NCBI RefSeq assembly: GCF_000429465.1
Contig: NZ_AUBX01000015.1
Span: 248,001-312,000 of the forward strand
Origin: Algoriphagus vanfongensis DSM 17529
Lineage (GTDB): Bacteria > Bacteroidota > Bacteroidia > Cytophagales > Cyclobacteriaceae
Reading direction: 5' to 3'
Length of the DNA: 64,000 nt
Below are positions 34,059-41,974 of this stretch, piece by piece. Within the stretch, counting starts at the first letter, position 1, and every line of letters begins with the position of its first letter. The notes beneath the pieces are model-generated. The model did no database searches. It saw only the letters and a program-made list of their open reading frames with translations, and was not told the origin of the DNA. The position numbers and the translations under genes are program-made.

Positions 34059-34859
34059 TCACTGCTTCTTCGCTTCTTCCCAAAAGACATCCATTTCTGC
34101 TAGGGTCATATCAGAAAGGTTCTTTCCAGCAGATTTGGCTGAATTTTCTAGGTACTGGAATCGCTTGATGAATTTTTTGTTGGTTCGCTCCAAAGCCTCT
34201 TCAGGATTGATATCAATAAATCGTGCATAATTGATCAGAGAAAAAAGTAAGTCTCCGAACTCTCCACTGGCTTTTTCCTGGTCGATTTCCTTTTCATCCG
34301 CAGCATTGAATTCGGCCTTGAACTCTTGCATTTCCTCCTCCACTTTTTCCCAAACCTGATGTTTTTCTTCCCAATCAAAACCCACTCCTCGGGCTTTTTC
34401 CTGAATTCTCATCGCTTTGATCAAGGCTGGAAGGGAGCGGGGCACTCCACCCAAAACGGATTTATTGCCTTTTTCCTGAAGTTTGATTTTTTCCCAATTT
34501 TGACTGACTGTATCCGCATCATTGGCCTCCGTATCTCCATAAATATGGGGATGGCGGCGGATGAGTTTTTCGCAGAGTGCATCGATCAGGGTAGTCACAT
34601 CAAAGTTGCCCTCTTCGGAACCAATTTTGGCATAAAAGACTATATGAAGTAGGATGTCCCCGAGTTCCTTTTTGATTTCTTCGGGATTGCCATCCAAGAT
34701 AGCGTCCGACAATTCAAATGTCTCCTCAATCGTCAGATGTCTCAGGCTTTCAGTGGTTTGCTTCCTGTCCCAAGGGCATTGGGCACGAAGCTCATCCATG
34801 ATGGTCAATAGGCGGTCAAAGGCTGCTAATTGCTCAGCCCGGGTACTCAAATTAGACAT
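34059..34859 (-). CDS. mazG: Nucleoside triphosphate pyrophosphohydrolase MazG
   Basis: A 266-residue all-helical NTP pyrophosphatase with two MazG domains. The first carries CPWDRKQTTESLRHLTIEET and the metal-binding ELSDAIL and KKELGDILLHIVFYA near residues 52-75. The second carries EEKHQVWEKVEEEMQEFK and SGEFGDLLFSLINYARF. It removes non-canonical or excess NTPs. It is divergent from the small gene at 34932, with an 18-bp palindrome in between. Confidence 0.95.
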   Translation of the reverse strand: MSNLSTRAEQLAAFDRLLTIMDELRAQCPWDRKQTTESLRHLTIEETFELSDAILDGNPEEIKKELGDILLHIVFYAKIGSEEGNFDVTTLIDALCEKLIRRHPHIYGDTEANDADTVSQNWEKIKLQEKGNKSVLGGVPRSLPALIKAMRIQEKARGVGFDWEEKHQVWEKVEEEMQEFKAEFNAADEKEIDQEKASGEFGDLLFSLINYARFIDINPEEALERTNKKFIKRFQYLENSAKSAGKNLSDMTLAEMDVFWEEAKKQ

Positions 34860-34883
34860 TGCGTGGGAAACTAAGTTTGATTT

Positions 34884-34925
34884 GTGGTCGTTTTCGAAGT
34901 AAAGCTTTAAATTTGCGCAAATTTA
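34884..34925. promoter_or_regulatory. Divergent promoter region with an 18-bp perfect palindrome
   Basis: The palindrome TAAATTTGCGCAAATTTA occupies 34908-34925. Each arm contains TAAATTTG, a TAnnTTTG -7 element, facing outward on opposite strands toward 34932 and mazG. For the plus strand TTTG at 34881-34884 lies 23 bases before the -7 element. No matching -33 is visible for mazG. It may be a shared operator or overlapping divergent promoters. Confidence 0.55.
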
Positions 34926-34931
34926 TCCGTT

Positions 34932-35162
34932 ATGACAACAGTATTAATAACCCTGGGCTTTGTGGCATTATTCTTCGTTTTGATGTCTGTAAGGCTCCTA
35001 TTCCTAAAAAACGGAGAATTCAAAGGCACCTGTGCCTCCCAAAATCCCTATCTCAACAAAGACGGCGGAACCTGTAGCTATTGTGGAAAAACCGTAGATG
35101 CGAATAGCAGCTGTGGCAATCCAGACAATGAGGTGGACAAGGTTTTGGCCAAATTCAAATAA
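34932..35162 (+). CDS. Small membrane-anchored cysteine protein
   Basis: A 76-residue protein with one N-terminal membrane helix (about residues 4-26) and a soluble tail holding four cysteines, including GTCSYCGKTVDANSSCG, plus one in GTCASQN. The CSYC/C spacing suggests a small metal or disulfide site. It is followed by its own terminator and preceded by a promoter-like palindrome. No named family is assigned. Confidence 0.7.
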   Translation: MTTVLITLGFVALFFVLMSVRLLFLKNGEFKGTCASQNPYLNKDGGTCSYCGKTVDANSSCGNPDNEVDKVLAKFK

Positions 35163-35168
35163 ATAACC

Positions 35169-35193
35169 ATCCCGCTTGTGGGCGGGATTTTTT
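35169..35193 (+). terminator. Rho-independent terminator
   Basis: ATCCCGC and GCGGGAT form a 7-base GC-rich stem with a short loop, followed by a T run, starting six bases after the small membrane protein stop. Confidence 0.85.
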
Positions 35194-35222
35194 AATAAGT
35201 TGTACTTAATTCACTTCTGTAC

Positions 35223-36617
35223 GTGTCGTTAATCAAATCTATCTCTGGAATCAGAGGTACTATTGGAGGAAAAGCTGGTGAGGGTCTCACTCCCATCGAT
35301 GTAGTCAAATTTGCATCTGCTTATGGTGCATGGGTTTTGGAAAAAACCGGAAATGCGAAGGTGGTCATCGGTCGGGATGCCCGATTGTCAGGTGACATGG
35401 TTTCGCGTTTGGTTTCTGCCACCCTGCAAGGATTGGGAATCCACGTGATCGATCTCGGTCTGAGCACTACCCCGACGGTAGAATTCGCAGTTCCTTTGGA
35501 AAAAGCCGGTGGAGGAATCATCCTGACAGCCAGCCACAATCCTATTCAATGGAATGCGCTGAAATTGTTGAACTCCAAAGGAGAATTTATTTCAGATGCA
35601 GAAGGAAAAGATATTCTTCAAAAAGCCGAAAATGAGGATTTCACCTTCGCAGAAGTAAAAAAATTGGGTGCTTACACGTTTGTAGATAACTATATCGACC
35701 GTCATATCCAGCATGTATTGGATTTGGAATTGGTAGATGTGGAAGCCATCAAAGCCCGTAATTTCAAAATTGTTGTGGATGCGGTTAATTCCACCGGGGG
35801 CATTGCCGTTCCAAAATTGCTTCGTGCTCTGGGAGTTGAAGTAATCGAAGAAATGTTCTGTACCCCTGATGGTCATTTCCCTCACAACCCTGAGCCACTT
35901 CCTGAAAACCTGAGAGATATTTCTCAAAAGTTGGAAAAAGGAAGCTTTGATCTAGGAATCGTGGTGGATCCAGATGTGGACCGTTTGGCGTTTATCACTG
36001 AGGATGGATCTCCATTTGGTGAAGAATATACCTTGGTGGCTGTTGCAGACTATGTGCTGTCACAAACTCCTGGAAATACCGTTTCCAACCTTTCTTCCAC
36101 TCGTGCATTGAGAGATGTGACTGAAAAAAGAGGTGGAGCCTATACCGCCGCAGCTGTGGGAGAAGTGAATGTGGTGAACCAAATGAAAGCCGTAGATGCG
36201 GTGATCGGTGGAGAAGGAAACGGCGGAATCATCTATCCCACCTCACACTATGGAAGAGACGCCTTGGTTGGGATTGGTTTGTTTTTGACACATTTGGCTA
36301 AATTTGGAAAGACAATCTCCAGACTGAGAGCGACTTACCCCAGCTATTATATTTCCAAAAATAAGATTGAGTTGACTCCGGAGATCAATGTGGATCGGAT
36401 TCTGGATGCCATCAAAACCAAATACCAAAAGCATCCGATCAATGACATAGACGGTGTCAAGATCGAGTTTGAAAAGGAATGGGTGCATTTGAGAAAATCC
36501 AATACTGAGCCGATTATCAGAATCTATTCGGAGTCTGATTCAGAAGCGACCGCCGAGCATTTGGCAAAGAAAATCATGCAGGATATCAAGGAGGTGGTTT
36601 CCGCTTCCCTGCTATAA
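35223..36617 (+). CDS. glmM: Phosphoglucosamine mutase
   Basis: A 464-residue alpha-D-phosphohexomutase. The catalytic phosphoserine loop is GIILTASHNPIQWNALK near residue 98, the metal loop is DPDVDRLAF near residue 248 and the sugar-binding loop is GEGNGGII near residue 323. The C-terminal phosphate-binding RKSNTEPIIRIYSES is present. It converts glucosamine-6-phosphate to glucosamine-1-phosphate for the cell wall; phosphomannomutase activity is possible. The start is GTG, since no ATG precedes MSLIKSISGIRG in frame. Confidence 0.9.
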   Translation: MSLIKSISGIRGTIGGKAGEGLTPIDVVKFASAYGAWVLEKTGNAKVVIGRDARLSGDMVSRLVSATLQGLGIHVIDLGLSTTPTVEFAVPLEKAGGGIILTASHNPIQWNALKLLNSKGEFISDAEGKDILQKAENEDFTFAEVKKLGAYTFVDNYIDRHIQHVLDLELVDVEAIKARNFKIVVDAVNSTGGIAVPKLLRALGVEVIEEMFCTPDGHFPHNPEPLPENLRDISQKLEKGSFDLGIVVDPDVDRLAFITEDGSPFGEEYTLVAVADYVLSQTPGNTVSNLSSTRALRDVTEKRGGAYTAAAVGEVNVVNQMKAVDAVIGGEGNGGIIYPTSHYGRDALVGIGLFLTHLAKFGKTISRLRATYPSYYISKNKIELTPEINVDRILDAIKTKYQKHPINDIDGVKIEFEKEWVHLRKSNTEPIIRIYSESDSEATAEHLAKKIMQDIKEVVSASLL

Positions 36618-36648
36618 ACTATAGAATACAAACCCAACTAGTAAAGAG

Positions 36649-37791
36649 ATGAAAGTCTATTTTGATAATGCCGCAACTACAGCTATGGATGAGCGAGTGA
36701 TCGAAGCCATGCTGCCCTATATGAGGGATCACTATGGCAATCCTTCCTCCGTTCACAGTCATGGACGTGAAGTGCGTACTGCCATAGAGAGATCAAGAAA
36801 GAAAGTGGCGGAACTGCTCAATACGACTCCTGCTGAGATTTTCTTTACTTCAGGCGGTACAGAGGCTGATAATACGGCTTTGGTTTGCGGCATCGAAACT
36901 CATGGCATTACCCATGCGATCACCTCTCCTTTGGAGCATCATGCGGTACTGCACACGCTGGAAGTTTGTGAGCAAAAAGGCAAACTCAAATTGACCAAAT
37001 TGGATGTCAATGAGCAAGGTGAAATTGACTTGGATCAGCTGGAAGCAAGCCTGAAAGCCAACCCAAACTCTTTGGTTTCCCTAATGCATGCCAATAATGA
37101 GATCGGAAATATCAATGACCTGAATCGCATCGGTTCCTTGGCAAAAGAATATGGAGCCTTCTTCCATTCTGATACTGTTCAGACCATGGGACATTATGTG
37201 CATGATCTGAAATCCTTGCCTGTTGATTCTATTGTTGCTGGTGGTCATAAGTTTCATGGACCGAAAGGATCTGGTTTCTTGTATGTGAGAAAAGACAAGA
37301 AGATCCATCCATTTATTCACGGTGGAGCTCAGGAGAGAAACATGAGAGGTGGAACGGAGAACGTGATCGGAATCATCGGCATCGCGAAAGCTTTGGAATT
37401 GGCGTATGAAGATATGGCTGCACATGAAACTCACGTGAAAGCTTTGAAGAAGCATTTCATCGAAAAGCTAACAGCTGGTATTCCAGATGTGGAGTTCAAT
37501 GGATTGTCTGCCGACTTGGATAAGTCTTTGTATACAGTATTGAATGTGAGTTTGCCTCCATCTGAAGCCAATGCAGGGATGCTATTGTTCAACTTGGACC
37601 TGGAAGGGATTTCCGCATCAGGTGGATCTGCTTGCAGCTCTGGTGCGACCGTCGGATCGCATGTTTTGAGAGCCTTGAATCACAAGCCGGAGAGAGATTC
37701 AGTTCGATTCTCATTCAGCCGATACAACACCATCGAAGACGTAGACTACGCAGTTGAAAAACTCAAAGAACTCTACGCTGTGGAGGTATAA
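36649..37791 (+). CDS. Cysteine desulfurase family protein
   Basis: A 380-residue class V aminotransferase-fold PLP enzyme. YFDNAATTAMDERV is at the N-terminus, FTSGGTEADN near residue 67 and the PLP lysine is in VAGGHKFHGPKGSGFLY near residue 203. The catalytic cysteine lies in SASGGSACSSGA near residue 326. It supplies sulfur for iron-sulfur clusters or tRNA thiolation. IscS, NifS and SufS-like roles cannot be separated here because no iscU or sufU is adjacent. It lies 31 bases after glmM. Confidence 0.92.
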   Translation: MKVYFDNAATTAMDERVIEAMLPYMRDHYGNPSSVHSHGREVRTAIERSRKKVAELLNTTPAEIFFTSGGTEADNTALVCGIETHGITHAITSPLEHHAVLHTLEVCEQKGKLKLTKLDVNEQGEIDLDQLEASLKANPNSLVSLMHANNEIGNINDLNRIGSLAKEYGAFFHSDTVQTMGHYVHDLKSLPVDSIVAGGHKFHGPKGSGFLYVRKDKKIHPFIHGGAQERNMRGGTENVIGIIGIAKALELAYEDMAAHETHVKALKKHFIEKLTAGIPDVEFNGLSADLDKSLYTVLNVSLPPSEANAGMLLFNLDLEGISASGGSACSSGATVGSHVLRALNHKPERDSVRFSFSRYNTIEDVDYAVEKLKELYAVEV

Positions 37792-37797
37792 ATTAGG

Positions 37798-37822
37798 AAG
37801 GGAGCTGAAAGGCTCCTTTTTT
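37798..37822 (+). terminator. Rho-independent terminator after the cysteine desulfurase
   Basis: AAGGGAGC and GCTCCTTT pair as an 8-base stem with one G-U pair, followed by a T run. Confidence 0.8.
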
Positions 37823-37876
37823 GTTTCAATTTTGAAGAGTTCAATAATTATTGGTGTTTTTCAATTAAATTGAATT

Positions 37877-38089
37877 ATGAAAACTCAATATCTTAAACAT
37901 CAATTTGTTACAAATCCTCAGGGTGAGAAAGTAGCTGTGATTGTTCCTATCCATGAATATGAAAAAATGCTCGAGGAATTGGAAGAGTTGGAGGATATCA
38001 GACTTTATGATGAGGCAAAAGTTTCAGATAGTGGGGAACGCATTTCTATCTCCGATTATATGAAAAAGAGAAATCTAAAGGATGGGTAA
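37877..38089 (+). CDS. Type II antitoxin, Phd/YefM-RelB-like
   Basis: A 70-residue protein with an N-terminal beta-hairpin (QFVTNPQGEKVAVIVPIHEYEKMLEELEEL) typical of Phd/YefM and RelB-like antitoxins, then an acidic, probably disordered C-terminus that would wrap the toxin. It overlaps the toxin gene by eight bases, the usual arrangement. It is likely autoregulated with the toxin. Confidence 0.82.
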   Translation: MKTQYLKHQFVTNPQGEKVAVIVPIHEYEKMLEELEELEDIRLYDEAKVSDSGERISISDYMKKRNLKDG

Positions 38090-38339
38090 ATATGAGATAC
38101 TTTTTAACCCAAAAGCCGAGAAGCAATTAGACAAATTATCCAATCAGGTAGTTAAGCCTATTTTGGAAGCCATACTATCCCTATCAGAAGACCCTCGACC
38201 CTCAGGTTGCAAGAAATTAAAAGGAAGACCTGCCTATAGAATAAGGGTTCAAAACTACAGGGTAATCTATGAAATTCTTGACAAAGTGCTTTTAGTTGAA
38301 GTGATTGCTATTGGACATCGAAAAGATATCTACAAGTAA
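38082..38339 (+). CDS. RelE/ParE-family toxin
   Basis: An 85-residue toxin. It begins YEILFNPKAEKQLDKL, continues PRPSGCKKLKGRPAYRIRVQNYRVIYEI and ends VIAIGHRKDIYK. These are the conserved RelE-fold blocks, including the basic Arg/Tyr residues and C-terminal HRKDIY that in RelE toxins contact mRNA. It is expected to be a ribosome-dependent mRNase, held by the antitoxin encoded just upstream. Confidence 0.88.
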   Translation: MGKYEILFNPKAEKQLDKLSNQVVKPILEAILSLSEDPRPSGCKKLKGRPAYRIRVQNYRVIYEILDKVLLVEVIAIGHRKDIYK

Positions 38340-38356
38340 TACCTTGCTTCAAATTC

Positions 38357-39097
38357 TCATTTCCCTTTATACCCAATCGCATAAGGAGTCCAGATTTCGT
38401 AGATAGGATTTCCGGTAGAGCTCAGGCCACTGTGATGCCATTCGCCATCGATCACTTCATAATCAAAGCTCAAACTTGCCCCTACTCTTGAATCGTCTCT
38501 TGAGAAAAAGGTGATGTTTTCAGTATATTTTCCGTCGATTGCTGTGTATGTTCCTCCTCCAGATCCAGAAAATTCCTTAGTCTCTGAATTGAAAGCTATC
38601 CACTGAAATCTTCCTCCAGAAAGAATCTTGACCGTCCGTCTGGCTCCCGGAGTGCTTCTGGAGATTTCTCCATCTCTTTTTCTTCCTGTGATTACCCAGT
38701 TGCCAGTGAGATCATCAGGTTCGGCAGGCAACTTTTCCCAGATTTCCACGAGCATATTGCCTTTGATTTCCGAACTGATCACAATTTTACCATCTACAAA
38801 GTCCAGTTTGTATTTGTTGTTGGTGCCAACTTGAAATGGATCAAGGGTGAAAAAATCGAGCGTTTCCACGTAGCTGTTTCCTTCCAACGTAAAGGGACCA
38901 CCTCCCGCCCCGATGAAGTGATTGTCAGCTACATTTTTGGCTCCAAATGCAAAATAATCATCCTGATAGATTTTGATGTACTCCACGTCTGTGACAGGTT
39001 GGCCATTTTGATGGGTCATTTTCCAGGCACCTTCGAGAGACTGTCCATACACGAGGGACAAAAGGAATAAAAATGGGAGAACTAGAAGTTTTTTCAT
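38357..39097 (-). CDS. Secreted protein with duplicated lipocalin-like domain
   Basis: A 246-residue exported protein. The ATG at 39097 gives the signal peptide MKKLLVLPFLFLLSLVYGQ; an open extension of 11 codons upstream is ignored. The mature part is a tandem duplication. LEGAWKMT, GAGGGPFTLEGNSYVETLDFFTLD and VG in the first half correspond to LTGNWVIT, GSGGGTYTAIDGKYTENITFFSRD and VG in the second. Both halves resemble small calycin-type beta barrels. The ligand is unknown. Confidence 0.72.
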   Translation of the reverse strand: MKKLLVLPFLFLLSLVYGQSLEGAWKMTHQNGQPVTDVEYIKIYQDDYFAFGAKNVADNHFIGAGGGPFTLEGNSYVETLDFFTLDPFQVGTNNKYKLDFVDGKIVISSEIKGNMLVEIWEKLPAEPDDLTGNWVITGRKRDGEISRSTPGARRTVKILSGGRFQWIAFNSETKEFSGSGGGTYTAIDGKYTENITFFSRDDSRVGASLSFDYEVIDGEWHHSGLSSTGNPIYEIWTPYAIGYKGK

Positions 39098-39194
39098 GAG
39101 ATGGATCGAATGTCTTTGCTCAAATTCCAAAACAATTGCCGAAAAATCAACACTTTCTGTACCGATGGCATCTTTTCTTTGATAGACTTGTAGG

Positions 39195-39530
39195 ATGAAA
39201 AGCTACATTCTTGCCTTTCCGCTGTCAAAAATTGAAGAGATGTTTCCCAATCGCTGCATCAAACAGGTAGATTTGGATGGCTTGAAAGTGGGCGTAACAA
39301 GAATAGAGGAGGAATTTTTTGCTTTCGAAAGCACTTGTCCCCATCGATTGACTTCCTTGATTCCCGGAGAGATTTCCGAATCAAAAGAAGTCATTTGTCC
39401 ACTTCACTCTTACAGATTTGATTTGAATTCCGGAGCCGTCAAAGCAGGAATGTGTGGAGATTTGAAAGTCTATCCGGTCGAAATGGACGAAGCTGGCTTG
39501 AAAATTTCAATCCCTGAGATTAGTAATTGA
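39195..39530 (+). CDS. Rieske [2Fe-2S] ferredoxin-like protein
   Basis: A 111-residue single-domain Rieske protein. The cluster ligands are STCPHRLTS (CxH, near residue 48) and CPLHSYRF (CxxH, near residue 73). It has no membrane anchor, so it is a soluble electron carrier. A TAGACTTG sequence followed by exactly four bases lies before the start codon. It is convergent with the TonB-dependent receptor gene, and the two 3' ends overlap by 11 bases. Confidence 0.92.
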   Translation: MKSYILAFPLSKIEEMFPNRCIKQVDLDGLKVGVTRIEEEFFAFESTCPHRLTSLIPGEISESKEVICPLHSYRFDLNSGAVKAGMCGDLKVYPVEMDEAGLKISIPEISN

Positions 39531-41754
39531 ACGCAAGCTTGATTCCGCCGTAGTAATTTCTCTCCGGAGCCGGTTGATAGTATCTTCCACCAAATGGATT
39601 CAGGTCATTTCCCAAAGAATATAATTCATCCAGAAGATTGTCTACTCCTGTGAAAACCTCCAAATCCCAATTGCTGAATGATCGGACATAGCCCAGCCTC
39701 GCATTGATCAAATTAAATGGATCAGAATAAACCGTATTGGCATCGTCGAGAGGGATTTCTCCAGTGTATTGATGAGTCAGGTTGAGATAGATGCCTGGCT
39801 TAGTTCTAAGGTCAAGTCGTGTCACCAAGTTAGTTTTTGGCACTCCGGTCAGCTCATTTCCGGAGAAGTCATTTTCGCCTTTTTGGTAGTCTTTAAACTC
39901 GAAAAACTGTCCAGTATAAGCTGTTCCGATCAAAACGTCTTGAAAGAATCCTGAAGCATTTCTCAGCAGTGCATAATCTATAGAAGCCTCAATTCCCTTT
40001 TGATCTGTCGCTCCCGCATTCCGGAAAAGTACCACGCCATTTTCATTGGTATAGGTGGTGATGGTCTCTTTCAGTTGGAGGTAGTAGGCGATCAATTCCA
40101 CATTGAATTTTTCTTTCCCAAGCCTATAACCCACTTCGAAGTTGGTCCCTTTTTCGGCTTCCAAATCCAGATTGACACTTCCTTCATTAGTTCTCACCTC
40201 GTCGATAGTTGGAGGAGAAAAACCTCCGCTCACGGATCCATATACTGAGCTAAAGGCCGAAAGGCCATAATTCAAGGCGACTCGAGGAACTACCACGGGA
40301 TCAAATGTGCGGCTGTTTAATCCAGTTGGACCTCCTGAAGCATCTATTTGGCGATCGATTTCATAGCCAGAGAAGTTTTCACTTAGCCCAAGTGTGAAGA
40401 GAAGCTTCTCTGTAAAATTCAACTCCGCCTGTTGAAACAAGAATCCTTGATAAGCCCGTAGTTTATCCGCAAAGCGAACTGTATCTGCATCTCCTGATCT
40501 ATTGCCAAAATTCTGAGCATCCGTCCAGCTATTTTGGTATTCTGCTCCAGCGACGAGTCGAAGAGCTTTTCCAGCAAATTGACTTTCATGCGTGAACTTG
40601 GTTCTCGCGCCATAGCCAAAACCCAGCTCCTTTTTATAATCCAGGATAAATGGATTTTCGAAATCATTCGTGTTGAGATAAAGAGTCGTGCTGTTTTGGG
40701 TTTTTTCAGAAAAACGATACACATGCCCTAAGGAAAGCAAAAGTGACTTTTGGGCAATCGAACTGTTTTGTTCTACAGATCCAGGCCGGGCATGTTTCGG
40801 GTCATCCGCGACTTGATCTGCATTGAGAGCTCCGGGGATTTGATAGTTCAGATCCGAAATCAGCATTTGGGTACGGAATTCCTGTTTTTCGGAAATTGGG
40901 AAATATCCGCCCAATTGGAAAACCTTCCGATCCATGGCGGAATGATCTCGATAGCCATGGGATTTTTGGCTGACAAAAGAGGCTTCAATACCACCGTTTC
41001 CGATGGTCTGGGTGAGTCCAAGCCGGTATTTACGCAAGCCAAAACTTCCCGTCAAGTAGTCCGCGGCAATGCGATTGGAATTCAAAATAGGCTTGCTGAA
41101 AAGTGAAATAGCTCCTCCATTCCCGGCACCATAAATACTTCCTGAAGGTCCTTTGATGACTTCCGAGCTTTTGATGTTGGATAGATCCAGCAAGTTCAGA
41201 GCGGTAGTACCATCCGGAGCAGTGAAAGGCACATCATTCCAATAGACTTTGACATTTCTCACACCAAAAGGAGCTCTCAAAGAACTTCCTCGAATAGAAA
41301 TCCGGTAGCTTGCAGGAGCTCTTTCTTCGATTCGTACTCCAGCTTTCTGGTTGAAAGCATTTACGGGAGATATTTCATTGAACCGGGCAAAATCCCGCTC
41401 GTTGACTTTGACGATGGCGGCAGACTGCTCCAAAAGCGGTCTTTCTGACTCAAAAGCTGAAACTGTCACCGCAGATAGGTTCATGACTTCAGGTATCAAT
41501 TCAACTTGATATTCACCCGCTTCAAACCATTTTTCCAAGTATTCATAGCCTTCCTTGGCAAAAGAAATCCGCACACCATCCCCTGCTATTGCGATAATTC
41601 CGCTGCCGTTCGTCGTCAGGAATTTTTGATTTTCGGGACGCACCCGCACATTTTCCAGAGGAAGCCCACTCACTTGATCCGTGATTGTCAATTGGATTTG
41701 TGCCTGAGCGGTGAGAGAGGATATACAAATCAGAAGAACCAGCAATCTTTTCAT
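39520..41754 (-). CDS. TonB-dependent outer-membrane receptor, siderophore-receptor-like
   Basis: A 744-residue protein with a signal peptide (ends LTAQAQ), a short carboxypeptidase-regulatory-like domain (ITDQVSGLPLENVRV), a plug domain (RISIRGSSLRAPFGVRNVKVYWNDVPF near residue 150, then VIKGPSGSIYGAGNGGAI) and a barrel ending RNYYGGIKLAFNY with a terminal Tyr. The plug resembles FecA/BtuB-type metal-chelate receptors. No transporter genes are next to it, so the substrate is open. It overlaps the Rieske gene by 11 bases at the 3' end. Confidence 0.88.
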   Translation of the reverse strand: MKRLLVLLICISSLTAQAQIQLTITDQVSGLPLENVRVRPENQKFLTTNGSGIIAIAGDGVRISFAKEGYEYLEKWFEAGEYQVELIPEVMNLSAVTVSAFESERPLLEQSAAIVKVNERDFARFNEISPVNAFNQKAGVRIEERAPASYRISIRGSSLRAPFGVRNVKVYWNDVPFTAPDGTTALNLLDLSNIKSSEVIKGPSGSIYGAGNGGAISLFSKPILNSNRIAADYLTGSFGLRKYRLGLTQTIGNGGIEASFVSQKSHGYRDHSAMDRKVFQLGGYFPISEKQEFRTQMLISDLNYQIPGALNADQVADDPKHARPGSVEQNSSIAQKSLLLSLGHVYRFSEKTQNSTTLYLNTNDFENPFILDYKKELGFGYGARTKFTHESQFAGKALRLVAGAEYQNSWTDAQNFGNRSGDADTVRFADKLRAYQGFLFQQAELNFTEKLLFTLGLSENFSGYEIDRQIDASGGPTGLNSRTFDPVVVPRVALNYGLSAFSSVYGSVSGGFSPPTIDEVRTNEGSVNLDLEAEKGTNFEVGYRLGKEKFNVELIAYYLQLKETITTYTNENGVVLFRNAGATDQKGIEASIDYALLRNASGFFQDVLIGTAYTGQFFEFKDYQKGENDFSGNELTGVPKTNLVTRLDLRTKPGIYLNLTHQYTGEIPLDDANTVYSDPFNLINARLGYVRSFSNWDLEVFTGVDNLLDELYSLGNDLNPFGGRYYQPAPERNYYGGIKLAFNY

Positions 41755-41974
41755 AGTCGAAAATTAATAGGAATCGAATAGAGAACGGCATAAATCTTCT
41801 CAAACGGTCAGATTTGACTGAGACTCCTTCTCGAAAAGATAGCGAGTGCCCCTTACTAGACAGTTTGTAGAAGGTTGTTTTCCTATTATTTATAAAAAGC
41901 CCAAAAGACTTCCTGTATTTTTTTCTTTAAAATATCCCTGAAATTCGGTAGTATGCTAGCTCAAATTTGATTTC

